Below, one piece after another: positions 19,878 to 29,068 of a DNA stretch of 64,000 nucleotides. The stretch comes from Pseudomonadota bacterium (GTDB taxonomy: Bacteria > Pseudomonadota > Gammaproteobacteria > Xanthomonadales > Xanthomonadaceae). Position 1 is the first letter of the stretch, and each line of letters opens with the position of its first letter. The translations under genes and the position numbers were made by a program. The stretch is taken from NCBI GenBank assembly GCA_023461075.1, contig JAEWNY010000076.1, positions 1 to 64,000 on the forward strand, in the 5' to 3' direction. The notes beneath the pieces were generated by a model that saw only the letters and a program-made list of their open reading frames with translations, was not told the DNA's origin and ran no database searches.

Positions 19878-20192
19878 ATGTCGAAGAAGCTGTTCCGCCT
19901 GCAATTCCAGCACCAGGACAAGGTCTACGTGGTCTACGCCGGGCGGGTGGAATCGAGCGCGATCTGGGGCTTCGTCGAGGTCGGCGAGCTCGACTTCGAC
20001 ATCCGCGAAGGCGTGCTGGTCGATCCGGCCGAGGAGCGCCTGCGAGAGGAATTCGCCGATACCCGCAGCCTGCACCTTCCGATGCACAGCGTGTTGCGAA
20101 TCGAGGAAGTCGTGCGTCGCGGCAGTGCCGCCATCCATGAAGCCGCCGAGCCGGGCCGGGTGGTCACGCCGTTCCCGATGCCGCGTCGCTGA
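19878..20192 (+). CDS. DUF1820-family protein
   Basis: 104 residues, cytoplasmic, no membrane segment. The sequence follows the family from end to end: KLFRLQFQHQDKVYVVYA at the N-terminus, SAIWGFVEVGELDFD, VDPAEERLREEFADT, HLPMHSVLRIEEV and the ending VTPFPMPRR. DUF1820 proteins are short and conserved in Pseudomonas and Xanthomonads with no known function. The start is fixed by a TATAAT box six bases upstream. The S41 protease gene converges on it 11 nt downstream. Confidence 0.9.
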   Translation: MSKKLFRLQFQHQDKVYVVYAGRVESSAIWGFVEVGELDFDIREGVLVDPAEERLREEFADTRSLHLPMHSVLRIEEVVRRGSAAIHEAAEPGRVVTPFPMPRR

Positions 20193-20203
20193 ACCGGTTC
20201 ACT

Positions 20204-21601
20204 TCACCGGCGGGGCGGCACCTTCGCGGGTTCAGGCTGCTTCGGCGGCGCGGGTGGGGTGGCAGCGGCCGGCAATTTGGCGCTCGCATCACCGGCCATC
20301 CGCTTGAGTTCGACCAGCGCGGAATTCAACGGGGCTTCGCCCGGCAACACGTCGCCGGCGTTCTCGCCAGCCATCGCCTCGCCCTCTTCCTCGCCGCGCA
20401 GGTGGCCGCGCAGATCCGCTTCGCTGACCCGCATCGCATCATCGGTCTTGCCTTCGGGCCGCAAAACCAAGTCGGGCGCGATGCCCACGCCCTGGATCGA
20501 GCGCCCGCTCGGCGTGTAGTAGCGCGCGGTGGTCAATTTGACCGCATCGCCATTGTCGAGCGGCAACAAGGTCTGCACCGAACCCTTGCCGAAGGTACGG
20601 CTGCCGACGATGCGCGCGCGCCTGTGGTCGGCGAGTGCACCGGCCAGCACCTCCGAGGCGCTGGCCGAGCCGGCATCGACCAGCACCACCACCGGCACCC
20701 CGTCGACCACATCCCCGCGGGTCGCGCTGAAGCTGGTATCGCCACCCTTGAGTCGCCCGCGCGTGCTGACGATCTGGCCGGCATCGAGCAGGTCGTCGGC
20801 GATCTGCACCGCGCCGTTGAGCAAGCCGCCGGGGTTGCTGCGCAGGTCGATCAAGAGGCCCTTCAACTTGCCGCCGGACTGCGACTTGAGCGCCGCCACC
20901 GCCTTGCCGAAGTCATCCGCCGTGCCACTCTGGAAGCTGGCGATGCGCACATACCCGTAGCCGGGTTCGAGCATGCGCTCGCGCACGCTCAGCAGGCGGA
21001 TGCGCTCGCGGACCAGGGTGACGTCGAACGGCTTGGCGGTGCCTTCGCGCTGCACGGTGACCTTGACCGATGTGCCCGCCGCGCCGCGCAAGGGCGTGGT
21101 GCCATCGTCGTTGGAGATCGGCTTGCCGTCGATGGCGGTGATGATGTCGCCGGATTTCAGCCCCGCGCGATCCCCCGGCCCGCCTTCGATCGGCGCGATC
21201 ACCTTCAGCAGCGGCCCCGGCTGTTGCTGCAGTTCCAGCCCGACGCCGTCGTAGGCGCCGCTGGCATCCTGGTTGAAATCGCGCGCGGCCTCGCGGTCGA
21301 AGTAGACGCTGTGCGGGTCGAGGTCGAGCAACAAGCCGCGCAGCGCCGAGTGCATCAGCTTCTCGTCGGCCACCGGTTCGACGTAGGCCTCGCGGATCGC
21401 GTTGTACACGCTGACGAAGCGGCGGATCTCGGCCAGCGGCACCTGCTTGCCGACGCTCTCGGCGCCATCGGGATCATCGACTGCGGCGACTTCCGGCGCC
21501 TGCGTCGGCGCCGTTGGCGGATCCTGTTCCGCCTGCTGCTGTGCGGATGCCGGCAAGGCCAGCATCAGGGCGACGGCGAGGAAGGTGGGGCGAAGGCGCA
21601 T
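20204..21601 (-). CDS. S41-family carboxyl-terminal processing protease
   Basis: 465 residues with a signal peptide (1-20, ending ASA). A PDZ domain lies at about 120-200, including GGPGDRAGLKSGDIITAIDGKP. The protease core contains the LRSNPGG turn (253-259) and the Ser/Lys dyad: Ser314 in GSASASE and Lys339 in TFGKGSVQ, 25 residues apart as in CtpA/Prc enzymes. The C-terminal 90 residues are Pro/Ala/Lys rich. Probably a periplasmic quality-control or wall-hydrolase-trimming protease. It is downstream of envC on the same strand, separated by about 80 nt. CATAAT (plus 21644-21649) may be its own -10. Confidence 0.93.
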   Translation of the reverse strand: MRLRPTFLAVALMLALPASAQQQAEQDPPTAPTQAPEVAAVDDPDGAESVGKQVPLAEIRRFVSVYNAIREAYVEPVADEKLMHSALRGLLLDLDPHSVYFDREAARDFNQDASGAYDGVGLELQQQPGPLLKVIAPIEGGPGDRAGLKSGDIITAIDGKPISNDDGTTPLRGAAGTSVKVTVQREGTAKPFDVTLVRERIRLLSVRERMLEPGYGYVRIASFQSGTADDFGKAVAALKSQSGGKLKGLLIDLRSNPGGLLNGAVQIADDLLDAGQIVSTRGRLKGGDTSFSATRGDVVDGVPVVVLVDAGSASASEVLAGALADHRRARIVGSRTFGKGSVQTLLPLDNGDAVKLTTARYYTPSGRSIQGVGIAPDLVLRPEGKTDDAMRVSEADLRGHLRGEEEGEAMAGENAGDVLPGEAPLNSALVELKRMAGDASAKLPAAATPPAPPKQPEPAKVPPRR

Positions 21602-21681
21602 CGATCACTCCGGTGTTGAAACGCGTGCGGATGAATGCGTCGATTATGCGCGCGCCCAACTTGAGCGGGCGATGAAGGGCC

Positions 21682-22965
21682 TCAGCGGCGGAGCCAGACC
21701 GAAGGGTTGACCGGCTTGCCTGCGCGGCGCAACTCGAAATACAGCGCAGGCCGGCCCTGCCCGCCGGAATTGCCGACGCTGCCGACGGCATCGCCGCGCG
21801 AGACGCGGGCGCCGACATCCTTCATCAACGCATCGTTGTGGGCGTACAGGCTCATGTAACCGTTGCCATGGTCGACGATGCAAAGCAGGCCGTAACCGCT
21901 CATCCATTCGGCGAACACCACCTGGCCGTCGGCGACCGCGCGCACCGGCGTGCCGGCCGCCGCGCCGATCAGCAGGCCGGAACTGGCGCTGCCATCGGGC
22001 ATGGTGCCGCCGAAGCCGGCGAGCAGGCTGCCGGCCAACGGCCAGCCGGCACCGCCGACCGCGACCGGTGCGGCGCTTGCCACCGTGGTGCGCGGACTCG
22101 GCGTGCTGCGGCTGCGCGAGGGGGTCGTGACGCGTGAACGCGTGCCAGTGTTGCGCGATGCCGCCGCGTCACGCTTGGCGCGGGCAGCCTCCTCGCGCTT
22201 GGCACGGGCTTCGGCGGCACGACGCGCGCGTTCGGCTTTCGCCGCCGCCGCCCGCAACTGCGCCAGCACGCGTTCCAGTGCGCGCGCATCCTGGCCTATG
22301 ACCTTCTCGCGGCTGGCCTTGTCCTGGTATTGCTTGTCCACTTGTGCCAGCACACTGGCCCGTTGCTCGCGCTGTCTTGCGACATCGGCCAATTCGGATT
22401 GCTGGCGCTGCTGCGCGGCGGCCAGCAGGGTCTGCTTCTGACCGATCGCCGTTTCCACCGCCTGCAACTCGGCCAGGCGCGCACTGATGTCGCGGATGCG
22501 CGCGGCGCGGTCGCGTTGCAAGGCGGCGTAATAGGCCAGATCTCGATTGCCCTTGGCCACCTGGTCCTGCGAGAGCATCACCTTGAGCGGCGCGTCGGTG
22601 CCGGTCATGTAGGAAGCGCGCACCAGCCGCCCCAGCACTTCGCGCTGGCCCACCAGGGACGCGGCCAACTGTTCGCGCTGCTGCTGCAAGGTGCCGAGCG
22701 CGGTCTGCTCGCGGCCGATCGCCGCGCGGGTCTCGTTCAACGCGCGGGTACTGCGGCCGACCGCTTCATCCGCATCGCGCACCGCGCGGGTGGCATCGCC
22801 GCGCTGGCCTTCCAGCTTGCGCCGCTGGTTGCCGATTTCCTTCAGCTCCTTGCGCAGCTCGCGCAACTTGCGCTCGGTCTCGCCCTGATTCTGCGCGGTC
22901 GCCACGCCGGCCAGCAGCGTGCAGCACAGGGCCAATGCAAGGACGCGGGCGAAGGCGCGGCTCAT
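21682..22965 (-). CDS. envC: Murein hydrolase activator EnvC (degenerate LytM)
   Basis: 427 residues from ATG 22965, which overlaps the gpmI stop by ATGA and opens a signal peptide. A long coiled coil (about 25-270, with a Lys/Arg/Ala-rich end) is followed by a Ser/Thr/Pro linker and a LytM domain (about 320-427). The zinc ligands of active M23 peptidases are lost: the HxxxD site reads SSGLLIGAA and the HxH site reads ALYFELR. That is the EnvC pattern of an amidase activator acting at the division septum, not a peptidase. The frame is open for about 140 codons further upstream inside gpmI, but that stretch is not EnvC. Confidence 0.93.
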   Translation of the reverse strand: MSRAFARVLALALCCTLLAGVATAQNQGETERKLRELRKELKEIGNQRRKLEGQRGDATRAVRDADEAVGRSTRALNETRAAIGREQTALGTLQQQREQLAASLVGQREVLGRLVRASYMTGTDAPLKVMLSQDQVAKGNRDLAYYAALQRDRAARIRDISARLAELQAVETAIGQKQTLLAAAQQRQQSELADVARQREQRASVLAQVDKQYQDKASREKVIGQDARALERVLAQLRAAAAKAERARRAAEARAKREEAARAKRDAAASRNTGTRSRVTTPSRSRSTPSPRTTVASAAPVAVGGAGWPLAGSLLAGFGGTMPDGSASSGLLIGAAAGTPVRAVADGQVVFAEWMSGYGLLCIVDHGNGYMSLYAHNDALMKDVGARVSRGDAVGSVGNSGGQGRPALYFELRRAGKPVNPSVWLRR

Positions 22966-24503
22966 GCCTTGAGCAGGCTCCGTCCGCTCATCTCCGCCGG
23001 CTTGTCGATGCCGAGCAGGTCGAGGATGGTGGGTGCGACGTCGCGCAGCGCTCCGCCTTCGCGCAGGTGCGCACCGGTGCGCGTGCCGACATAGACCAGC
23101 GGCACCGGGCCGACCGTGTGCGCGGTATGCGGCTGCCCGGTCGTGGCATCGCGCATCATTTCCAGGTTGCCGTGGTCGGCGGTGATGAGGAGCGCGCCGC
23201 CGACGGATTCGATTGCATCGCTCACCGCGCCGATCGCCACGTCCACCGCTTCGGCGGCCTTGACCGCAGCCTCGAGCACGCCGGTGTGGCCGACCATGTC
23301 GGGGTTGGCGATGTTGCAGACGATGACATCGAAAGCCTGCGCGCGGATCGCATCGACCAGTTTCTCGGTCAGCTCCGGGCAACTCATCTCCGGCTGCAGG
23401 TCGTAGGTGGCGACCTTCGGGCTCGCGATCAGCGTGCGCTGCTCGCCTTCGTACAGGTCTTCGCGGCCGCCGCTGAAGAAGAAGGTCACGTGCGCGTACT
23501 TCTCGGTCTCGGCGATGCGCAGTTGCGACAGGCCGTGTGCGGCCAGCACCTCGCCCAGCGTGTTCGGCAGCGTGTCCGGCGGGTAGGCGAGCGTGGCCGG
23601 CAAGCGCGCGTCGTATTCGGTCAGGCAGACGAAATCGCTCAGCGCGGGGCGATGCGCGGGAAATCCATCGAAGTCCGGCTGCACGAAGGCCGCGGTCAGC
23701 TGGCGGGCGCGATCGGCCCGGAAGTTCATGAAGACCACGGCATCGCTATCTTCCATCACCACCGGCGCACCGACCACCGTTGGCTTGACGAATTCGTCGT
23801 TCTCGTCGCGCGCGTAGGCGTCCTCCAGCGCGGTGAGCGCAGTGGCCGCATGGAAAGACGATTCGGCCTGGACAATCGCCCGCCATGCGGTCTCGACCCG
23901 ATCCCAACGCTGGTCGCGGTCCATCGCGTAATAGCGGCCGCCGACCGTGGCGATGCGCGCGTTGCCCGCTTCATCGCACACCGCCTGCAGCGCTTGCAGG
24001 CTTGAACGTGCCGAACGCGGCGGGGTGTCGCGGCCATCCAGAAAGGCATGTATGGCGACGCGCGGCACGCCGAGCCGTTGCGCCAGGCGCAGCATCGCGA
24101 AGACATGCGTTTCGTGGCTGTGCACGCCACCGGGCGAGATGAGGCCCATCACGTGCAGGGTGCGGCCTTCGGCCTTCACCGCTTCGCAGGCACCGACCAG
24201 CGCGGGATTGTCGAAGAAGCTGCCGTCATCGATCGCCGCGTCGATGCGGGTCAGGTCCTGGTAGACGATGCGCCCGGCGCCGAGGTTCATGTGACCGACT
24301 TCGGAATTGCCCATCTGCCCGTCCGGAAGGCCCACATGCCGGCCTTCGGTATGGATCAGCCCATGCGGATGCGTGGCCAGCAGGCGATGCCAATTGGGCA
24401 GCCGGGCGAGTGCGAGCGCGTTGTCGGCGGGATCTTCGCGATGCCCCCAGCCGTCGAGGATCAGCAGGACGACGGGCTTGGGACGCGATGTGGACTCGGG
24501 CAT
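22962..24503 (-). CDS. gpmI: 2,3-bisphosphoglycerate-independent phosphoglycerate mutase
   Basis: 513 residues. Interconverts 3- and 2-phosphoglycerate in glycolysis and gluconeogenesis, using two Mn ions and a phosphoserine. Asp17 in LILDGWG and Ser67 in GNSEVGHMN are the first metal ligand and the nucleophile; FLDGRDTPP marks the transferase domain near residue 155, and TADHGNLE near 450 closes the phosphatase domain. The gene is followed by envC through an ATGA overlap, a pairing seen across proteobacteria. TACAAT on the minus strand (plus 24555-24560) is a possible -10. Confidence 0.97.
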   Translation of the reverse strand: MPESTSRPKPVVLLILDGWGHREDPADNALALARLPNWHRLLATHPHGLIHTEGRHVGLPDGQMGNSEVGHMNLGAGRIVYQDLTRIDAAIDDGSFFDNPALVGACEAVKAEGRTLHVMGLISPGGVHSHETHVFAMLRLAQRLGVPRVAIHAFLDGRDTPPRSARSSLQALQAVCDEAGNARIATVGGRYYAMDRDQRWDRVETAWRAIVQAESSFHAATALTALEDAYARDENDEFVKPTVVGAPVVMEDSDAVVFMNFRADRARQLTAAFVQPDFDGFPAHRPALSDFVCLTEYDARLPATLAYPPDTLPNTLGEVLAAHGLSQLRIAETEKYAHVTFFFSGGREDLYEGEQRTLIASPKVATYDLQPEMSCPELTEKLVDAIRAQAFDVIVCNIANPDMVGHTGVLEAAVKAAEAVDVAIGAVSDAIESVGGALLITADHGNLEMMRDATTGQPHTAHTVGPVPLVYVGTRTGAHLREGGALRDVAPTILDLLGIDKPAEMSGRSLLKA

Positions 24504-24608
24504 GACTTCCAGACCAGTGACTTATGGCGGATGCCCGCAGTCGGGCGATGTGGAATTGTAGTCCGCGAGCGATGCCGACCTGTTCATCGCGCCTGCAAGG
24601 AACCGACC

Positions 24609-25397
24609 ATGACGATGCCCCACTCCCTCAGCTTTGCCGTCGCCGCCGCGCTGCTGCTGGCCGCACCCGCGCATGCACAGGACCAGAGCAAGGTCAGCGA
24701 CGACATCGACATCGCCGCCCACCAGCAAGCCGGCAACCTGACCACGGTCAGCGGCGACATCGACATCGCCGCCGGTGCAAGCACCGGCCGCCTGAACGCT
24801 GTCAGCGGCGACATCGAGCTGGCCGACAAGGTGGTGGCCGGCAACGTGCAGGCGGTGAGCGGCGACATCGATGCCGACGATGACGTGCGCACCGGCGATG
24901 TCGAAACGGTCAGTGGCGACATCAAGTTCGGCGCGCGCGCGCAGGCCGGCAGCACGCAGACGGTGAGCGGCGACCTGCGCTTCGGCGCTGGCGGCCGGCT
25001 GGCCAGCGCGGAGACCGTCAGTGGCGATGTCTTCATCGATCGCGGCGGCCGCGTCCAGCGTGGCATCCGCACCGTGAGCGGCGCGATCGGCCTGGTCGGC
25101 ACCGAGGTCGGCGGAGACATCCTCACCTATACCGGCAACGTGACGGTCGGCGTGGCCTCGCACGTGCGCGGCAATCTCATCGTGCGCAAGCCCAACAATG
25201 AAGGCGGCATCCAGGTCGTGAGCATCCGGCTCAAGCCGGAACCCCCGCGGATCGTGATCGGGCCCAACGCGCGCGTGGACGGCACCCTGACCTTCGAGCA
25301 TCCGGTCAAGCTCTACGTGCACCGCAGCGCACGGATCGGCAAGGTCAGCGGCGCGACGCCGGTGATGTTCGACACGCCCACCCCGCCGCGCAACTGA
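24609..25397 (+). CDS. Exported beta-solenoid protein of tandem 18-residue repeats
   Basis: 262 residues. A signal peptide (about 1-23, ending AHA) is followed by nine near-perfect 18-residue repeats from residue 29 to about 191. Most open VSGDI or VSGDL, for example VSGDIDIAAGASTGRLNA and VSGDIELADKVVAGNVQA. One unit (VSGDVFIDRG...) has 19 residues. The pattern predicts a right- or left-handed beta helix, similar to DUF4097/DUF2807 adhesin-like or bactofilin-like folds. A non-repeat cap with Pro residues closes it. AAGGAA precedes the ATG. No function is assigned; a surface or periplasmic scaffold is a guess. Confidence 0.8.
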   Translation: MTMPHSLSFAVAAALLLAAPAHAQDQSKVSDDIDIAAHQQAGNLTTVSGDIDIAAGASTGRLNAVSGDIELADKVVAGNVQAVSGDIDADDDVRTGDVETVSGDIKFGARAQAGSTQTVSGDLRFGAGGRLASAETVSGDVFIDRGGRVQRGIRTVSGAIGLVGTEVGGDILTYTGNVTVGVASHVRGNLIVRKPNNEGGIQVVSIRLKPEPPRIVIGPNARVDGTLTFEHPVKLYVHRSARIGKVSGATPVMFDTPTPPRN

Positions 25398-25446
25398 GCC
25401 GCGGCATCGCGCTAACATCGGGGTTCCGCCGATTGATGGAATCCCG

Positions 25447-27150
25447 ATGCGCCCTCGTTCCCTGACGCTTGGCCTGCTCGCCCTGGCGACGCTGGCCGCC
25501 TGCAAGCCGGTCGCGCAAGCACCGGCCGAACCCGCTGCCGCGCCGCCTGCCGCCGCATCCGCCCCGGCGCACGCCTTCAACGCCGAGATCAACGTCGCCG
25601 ACTACGCCGAGTTGGTCAAAACGCTTGCTTCCGACGAATTCGAGGGCCGTGGCCCCGGCACCGCCGGCGAGGACAAGACCGTCGGCTACATCAAGGCGCA
25701 GTTCGAGCGCATCGGCCTCAAGCCCGGCAACAACGGCGACTGGTTCCAGACCGTGCCGATGGTGGTGACCGAGGCCGATCCGAATACTTCGATGACCATC
25801 GATGTCGGTGGCAAGCCGCATGCGCTGAAGTTCGGCACCGACATGGTGGTCGGAACCCGCACCGGCGAGAAGGAAGTGAAGGTCGATGCCAGCGAGCTGG
25901 TCTTCGTCGGCTATGGCGTGGATGCGCCGGAGCAGAACTGGAACGATTACGCCGGCGTCGACGTCAAGGGCAAGACGGTGGTGATGTTCGTCAACGATCC
26001 GGGCTTCCATTCCAACGATGAAAGCCTGTTCGAAGGCAAGCGCATGACCTACTACGGGCGCTGGACCTACAAGTTCGAGGAAGCCGCGCGCAAGGGCGCG
26101 AAGGCCGCGCTGATCATCCACGACGATGCCGGTGCCGCCTACGGCTGGGATGTGGTGAAGAACAGCTGGTCCGGCCCGCAGTACGACCTGAAGGCCAGCG
26201 ACGATCCCGCGCCGCGCCTGCCGCTGCAGGGCTGGCTGACCGGCGAGCAGGCCAAGGCGGTCTTCGCCGATGCCGGGCTGGACCTGGACACGCTGCGCGC
26301 CGATGCCGGCAAGCGCGGCTTCAAGGCAGTGCCGCTCAAGGCGAGCATGTCGGTGGACCTGAAGAGCACGACCAGCGAGAAGAGTTCGCGCAACGTGATC
26401 GGCATCCTGCCGGGCAGCGAGCAGCCGGACGAGGCGATCGTCTACATGGCGCACTGGGATCACCTCGGCAAGCACGAGGGGGAGACCGGCGATGCGATCT
26501 ACAACGGCGCGGTCGACAACGCGACCGGCGTGGCCGGGATCATCGAGATCGCCGGCAAGTTCGCCGCCGGCGAGCCGAAACCGAAGCGTTCGATCATCTT
26601 CCTGGCGGTGACGCTGGAAGAATCCGGCCTGCTCGGTTCCAAGTATTACGTGGCGCACCCTGCGGTGCCGATGGACAAGACGGTCGCGGTGATCAACATG
26701 GATGCGATGTCGGTGGCCGGTCGCTCACGCAACATCACCGTGGTGGGCCTCGGCAATTCCGAGTTGGAGGAAATCCTGGCGACGGCGGCCAAGACGCAGA
26801 ACCGCGTGTTGACCGCGGAGGCCGCACCCGAGGGCGGCTATTACTTCCGTTCCGATCATTTCAACTTCGCCAAGGCCGGCGTGCCGGCGCTGTATGCGAA
26901 GGGCGGCAACGATCTGCTGGTCGGCGGCACCTCGGCGGGCAATGCGGCGGAAGAGGATTACCGCAAGAACCGCTACCACAAGCCGACCGATCAGTTCGAT
27001 CCGGCCTGGAAGCTGGATGGCATCATCGAGGACTTGAATGCGCTCTACATCGTCGGCAACACGGTGGCCAACGACGGCAGCTGGCCGAACTGGCTGAAAT
27101 CCAGCGCCTTCCGCGCCGCGCGCGACGAGATGATGGCGGCGAAGAAGTAA
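25447..27150 (+). CDS. M28-family metallopeptidase, lipoprotein
   Basis: 567 residues. LATLAAC puts the lipidated Cys at residue 19, followed by an Ala/Pro linker, so the enzyme is membrane-tethered. An inserted PA domain covers about 140-300. Di-zinc ligands of the M28 aminopeptidase fold are visible: His in AHWDHLGK, bridging Asp in GAVDNATG, Glu pair in TLEESGLLGS, Asp in VINMDAMS and His in FRSDHFNF. Length and order match peptidase S/glutamate-carboxypeptidase-like enzymes of Xanthomonads. GCTAACAT (25411-25418) is a -10-like element 28 nt upstream. A strong terminator follows. Confidence 0.94.
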   Translation: MRPRSLTLGLLALATLAACKPVAQAPAEPAAAPPAAASAPAHAFNAEINVADYAELVKTLASDEFEGRGPGTAGEDKTVGYIKAQFERIGLKPGNNGDWFQTVPMVVTEADPNTSMTIDVGGKPHALKFGTDMVVGTRTGEKEVKVDASELVFVGYGVDAPEQNWNDYAGVDVKGKTVVMFVNDPGFHSNDESLFEGKRMTYYGRWTYKFEEAARKGAKAALIIHDDAGAAYGWDVVKNSWSGPQYDLKASDDPAPRLPLQGWLTGEQAKAVFADAGLDLDTLRADAGKRGFKAVPLKASMSVDLKSTTSEKSSRNVIGILPGSEQPDEAIVYMAHWDHLGKHEGETGDAIYNGAVDNATGVAGIIEIAGKFAAGEPKPKRSIIFLAVTLEESGLLGSKYYVAHPAVPMDKTVAVINMDAMSVAGRSRNITVVGLGNSELEEILATAAKTQNRVLTAEAAPEGGYYFRSDHFNFAKAGVPALYAKGGNDLLVGGTSAGNAAEEDYRKNRYHKPTDQFDPAWKLDGIIEDLNALYIVGNTVANDGSWPNWLKSSAFRAARDEMMAAKK

Positions 27151-27174
27151 TCGCCTCTTCGGATGTCGATGTCG

Positions 27175-27204
27175 ATGGCCCCGATCATTCGGGGCCATTT
27201 TTTT
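27175..27204 (+). terminator. Rho-independent terminator of the M28 peptidase gene
   Basis: Perfect ten-base arms ATGGCCCCGA (27175-27184) and TCGGGGCCAT (27189-27198), loop TCAT, then seven T residues (27198-27204), 25 nt after the stop codon. Confidence 0.93.
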
Positions 27205-27351
27205 CGATGCCGGCAAGCGAGGACCGGCAATGCGCCCCGGCCGTTGAGCGCGACATGGAGCTTGTTCGTCCGCCGGGTCGGAACAAGGGCCCACACCTTC
27301 GCCACGCCACTACGTGCATGATGGCGATGCCCCTTCCCCACGGAAATCGCC

Positions 27352-27741
27352 ATGACCCTCGCCTACGCCTGCCTATTGATCGCCGCCCTGCTGCCCTATG
27401 TGTGGACGATGGTGGCCAAAGCCGGCGGACAGAAATTCGACAACCGCGATCCGCGGCAGTGGCTGGAGAAACAGGAGAACCCACGCGTGCGCCGCGCCGA
27501 TGCGGCGCAGAAGAATGCCTTCGAAGCCTTCCCCGCGTTCGCGGCCAGCGTGCTGATGGCGCAACTGGCGGGCGTCGATGCACAACGCATCGGTTGGCTG
27601 GCCGCTGCTTTCGTCGTCTTCCGCGTGCTGCACGGCGTGTTCTATGTCGGCAACAAGGCGTCGCTGCGCAGCGTGGTCTGGTTCGGCGGCATCGTCTGCA
27701 TGATCGCCTTGATGGTGATGGCGGCGATGCAGATTGCCTGA
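27352..27741 (+). CDS. MAPEG-family membrane protein
   Basis: 129 residues with four hydrophobic helices. KFDNRDPRQWLEKQ and RADAAQKNAFEAFPAFAASVLMA match the MAPEG (membrane-associated eicosanoid/glutathione metabolism) fold, with the conserved N-x-F-E region of the second helix. Bacterial members are small and mostly uncharacterised; some show glutathione transferase activity. The gene stands alone: a terminator lies upstream and the next gene is on the opposite strand. The 147 nt before it hold no clear promoter. Confidence 0.88.
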   Translation: MTLAYACLLIAALLPYVWTMVAKAGGQKFDNRDPRQWLEKQENPRVRRADAAQKNAFEAFPAFAASVLMAQLAGVDAQRIGWLAAAFVVFRVLHGVFYVGNKASLRSVVWFGGIVCMIALMVMAAMQIA

Positions 27742-27763
27742 GCACGCCACATCGGCATATGGA

Positions 27764-28444
27764 TCAGCCCGTCTGGCGCGCACCGAACGCCGCCAGCACG
27801 GCCTCGACATCTTCCCCGCCCGCGCGTCGCGCGATGCGCGTCGCCGGATCGACGCAGGCACGCCGCAGCAACGCGGGCGGCAGGCTGCCCAGGCCGACGT
27901 GCCGATGCTGCATCACCCTCCCATCGACACCGCCTTGCATCGCCGCGATCAATGCGTCGCGATGCGCCGGCGAATACGCCTGCGCGGTCTCGCCAGTGTC
28001 CGCGTCGGTGAGCGTGAACATCGGCGCACGTACCCGCCACACCTGCCCGCCTGCGAGGAATTCCGGCAGCCAGCGCGCGAAATACAGCAGCATCAAGGCC
28101 TCGATGTGGATGCCGTCGGCATCCGGGTCGAACAGCAGCACGACCCGCTCGAAGCGCAACGGCGCGGGTGATGCCGGCGATGCGTTGCCGCAGGCGTCAC
28201 CGATGCCAAGCGCTTCGGCCAGTTGTCGGTACAGCAGATTGCCGCGCACCTTGCCTTCCTCCGCACGCCACGCATTGAGCGGCTTGCCCTGCAGCGGCAG
28301 CACTGCCTGCATGCGTGCATCGCGCACTGCCAGCAGCGAGCGCGCGGCGGAATCGCCTTCGACCAGGAACAGTTCGCAGCCCGCCCCGTGCTGCGCACTG
28401 TCACTGAGCTTGGCTTGGGCTTGCGAGTGGCGACCGGCGTTCAT
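27764..28444 (-). CDS. Stand-alone TOPRIM protein resembling the C-terminal half of GyrB/ParE
   Basis: 226 residues. Residues 23-61 (ELFLVEGDSAARSLLAVRD...AVLPLQGKPLN) match the TOPRIM start of type IIA topoisomerase B subunits, with Glu29 and Asp31. FDPDADGIHIEALMLLYF (105-122) keeps the three metal Asp residues 106, 108 and 110 and His113. RHVGLGSLPP...VDPATR (181-203) matches the C-terminal YKGLGEMNP...MDPETR region. The GHKL ATPase and transducer domains are absent; the protein begins about where the GyrB/ParE linker (GKLADC) would be. Frame is intact and it has its own divergent start against a TfoX gene. It cannot be a normal gyrase subunit; role unknown. Confidence 0.8.
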   Translation of the reverse strand: MNAGRHSQAQAKLSDSAQHGAGCELFLVEGDSAARSLLAVRDARMQAVLPLQGKPLNAWRAEEGKVRGNLLYRQLAEALGIGDACGNASPASPAPLRFERVVLLFDPDADGIHIEALMLLYFARWLPEFLAGGQVWRVRAPMFTLTDADTGETAQAYSPAHRDALIAAMQGGVDGRVMQHRHVGLGSLPPALLRRACVDPATRIARRAGGEDVEAVLAAFGARQTG

Positions 28445-28524
28445 CCGGACATCTGAGCACGCCTGCGATGCACGGCGTGAGACTGCGACGGCGTAGGATC
28501 GAGCCTCCGCGTCGAGGAACCGCC

Positions 28525-28866
28525 ATGGCCACCGACCGCATCTTCATCGATTACGTCGCCGAGCAACTCGGCCTGGGCGCGCGCCTCACCCACAAGAAGA
28601 TGTTCGGCGAATATGCGCTGTACGTGGACGAGAAGGTGGTCGCCTTTGCCTGCGACGACAGCCTCTTCATCAAGCCCAACGAAGCGGTGGCGAAGCTGCA
28701 TCCCGAGCTGCCGCAGCGCCCGCCGTATCCGGGCGCGAAGGATTATCCGGTCGCCGACGAACTGCTCGATGATGGCGAAGCGTTGCGCCGCATCTTCATC
28801 GAAAGCGCGGCGGTGCTGCCGGCAGCAAAGCCCAGGAAGGCCCGCGCGAAACCTGCCGGTCGGTGA
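28525..28866 (+). CDS. TfoX N-terminal-domain protein
   Basis: 113 residues from ATG 28525, with GAGGA upstream. MFGEYALYVDEKVVAFACDDSLFIKP is the TfoX/Sxy N-terminal fold and YPGAKDYPVADELLDD follows as usual. The C-terminal TfoX domain is absent, and the protein ends in a short basic Lys/Ala/Pro tail. Full TfoX proteins stimulate competence gene expression; single-domain forms are common and uncharacterised, so a role in competence is not claimed. It is divergent from the TOPRIM gene. TAGGAT at 28494-28499 fits a -10 box. The 202 nt after it, up to tyrS, hold nothing I can identify. Confidence 0.88.
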   Translation: MATDRIFIDYVAEQLGLGARLTHKKMFGEYALYVDEKVVAFACDDSLFIKPNEAVAKLHPELPQRPPYPGAKDYPVADELLDDGEALRRIFIESAAVLPAAKPRKARAKPAGR

Positions 28867-29068
28867 TGCTGCAAGGCGAGGCCACGGGCAGGCGCCACAC
28901 GCCACGAATACATCCATGCAGACTCTGCGGCCGCCACTTCGGATTCCCGCCCTTCGCAGCGCTCAGGCGTTCGGATTCGCGCAAGACACGGTCGGGAAAA
29001 CGTGCATCCTCACCCATGTCGGTGGTTGCGCCTGACCATGGCCTCACCGCGCTGCGTGCCGCACTTCC

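Noticed and set aside
21682..23382. Longer EnvC start giving 566 residues
   Set aside because: The extra N-terminus lies within gpmI and has no signal peptide; the ATG at 22965 gives one and overlaps the gpmI stop by ATGA.
28867..29068. Possible small gene or RNA between the TfoX-N gene and tyrS
   Set aside because: Short frames lack a ribosome site or conserved pattern, and no tRNA-like fold or terminator hairpin was seen.
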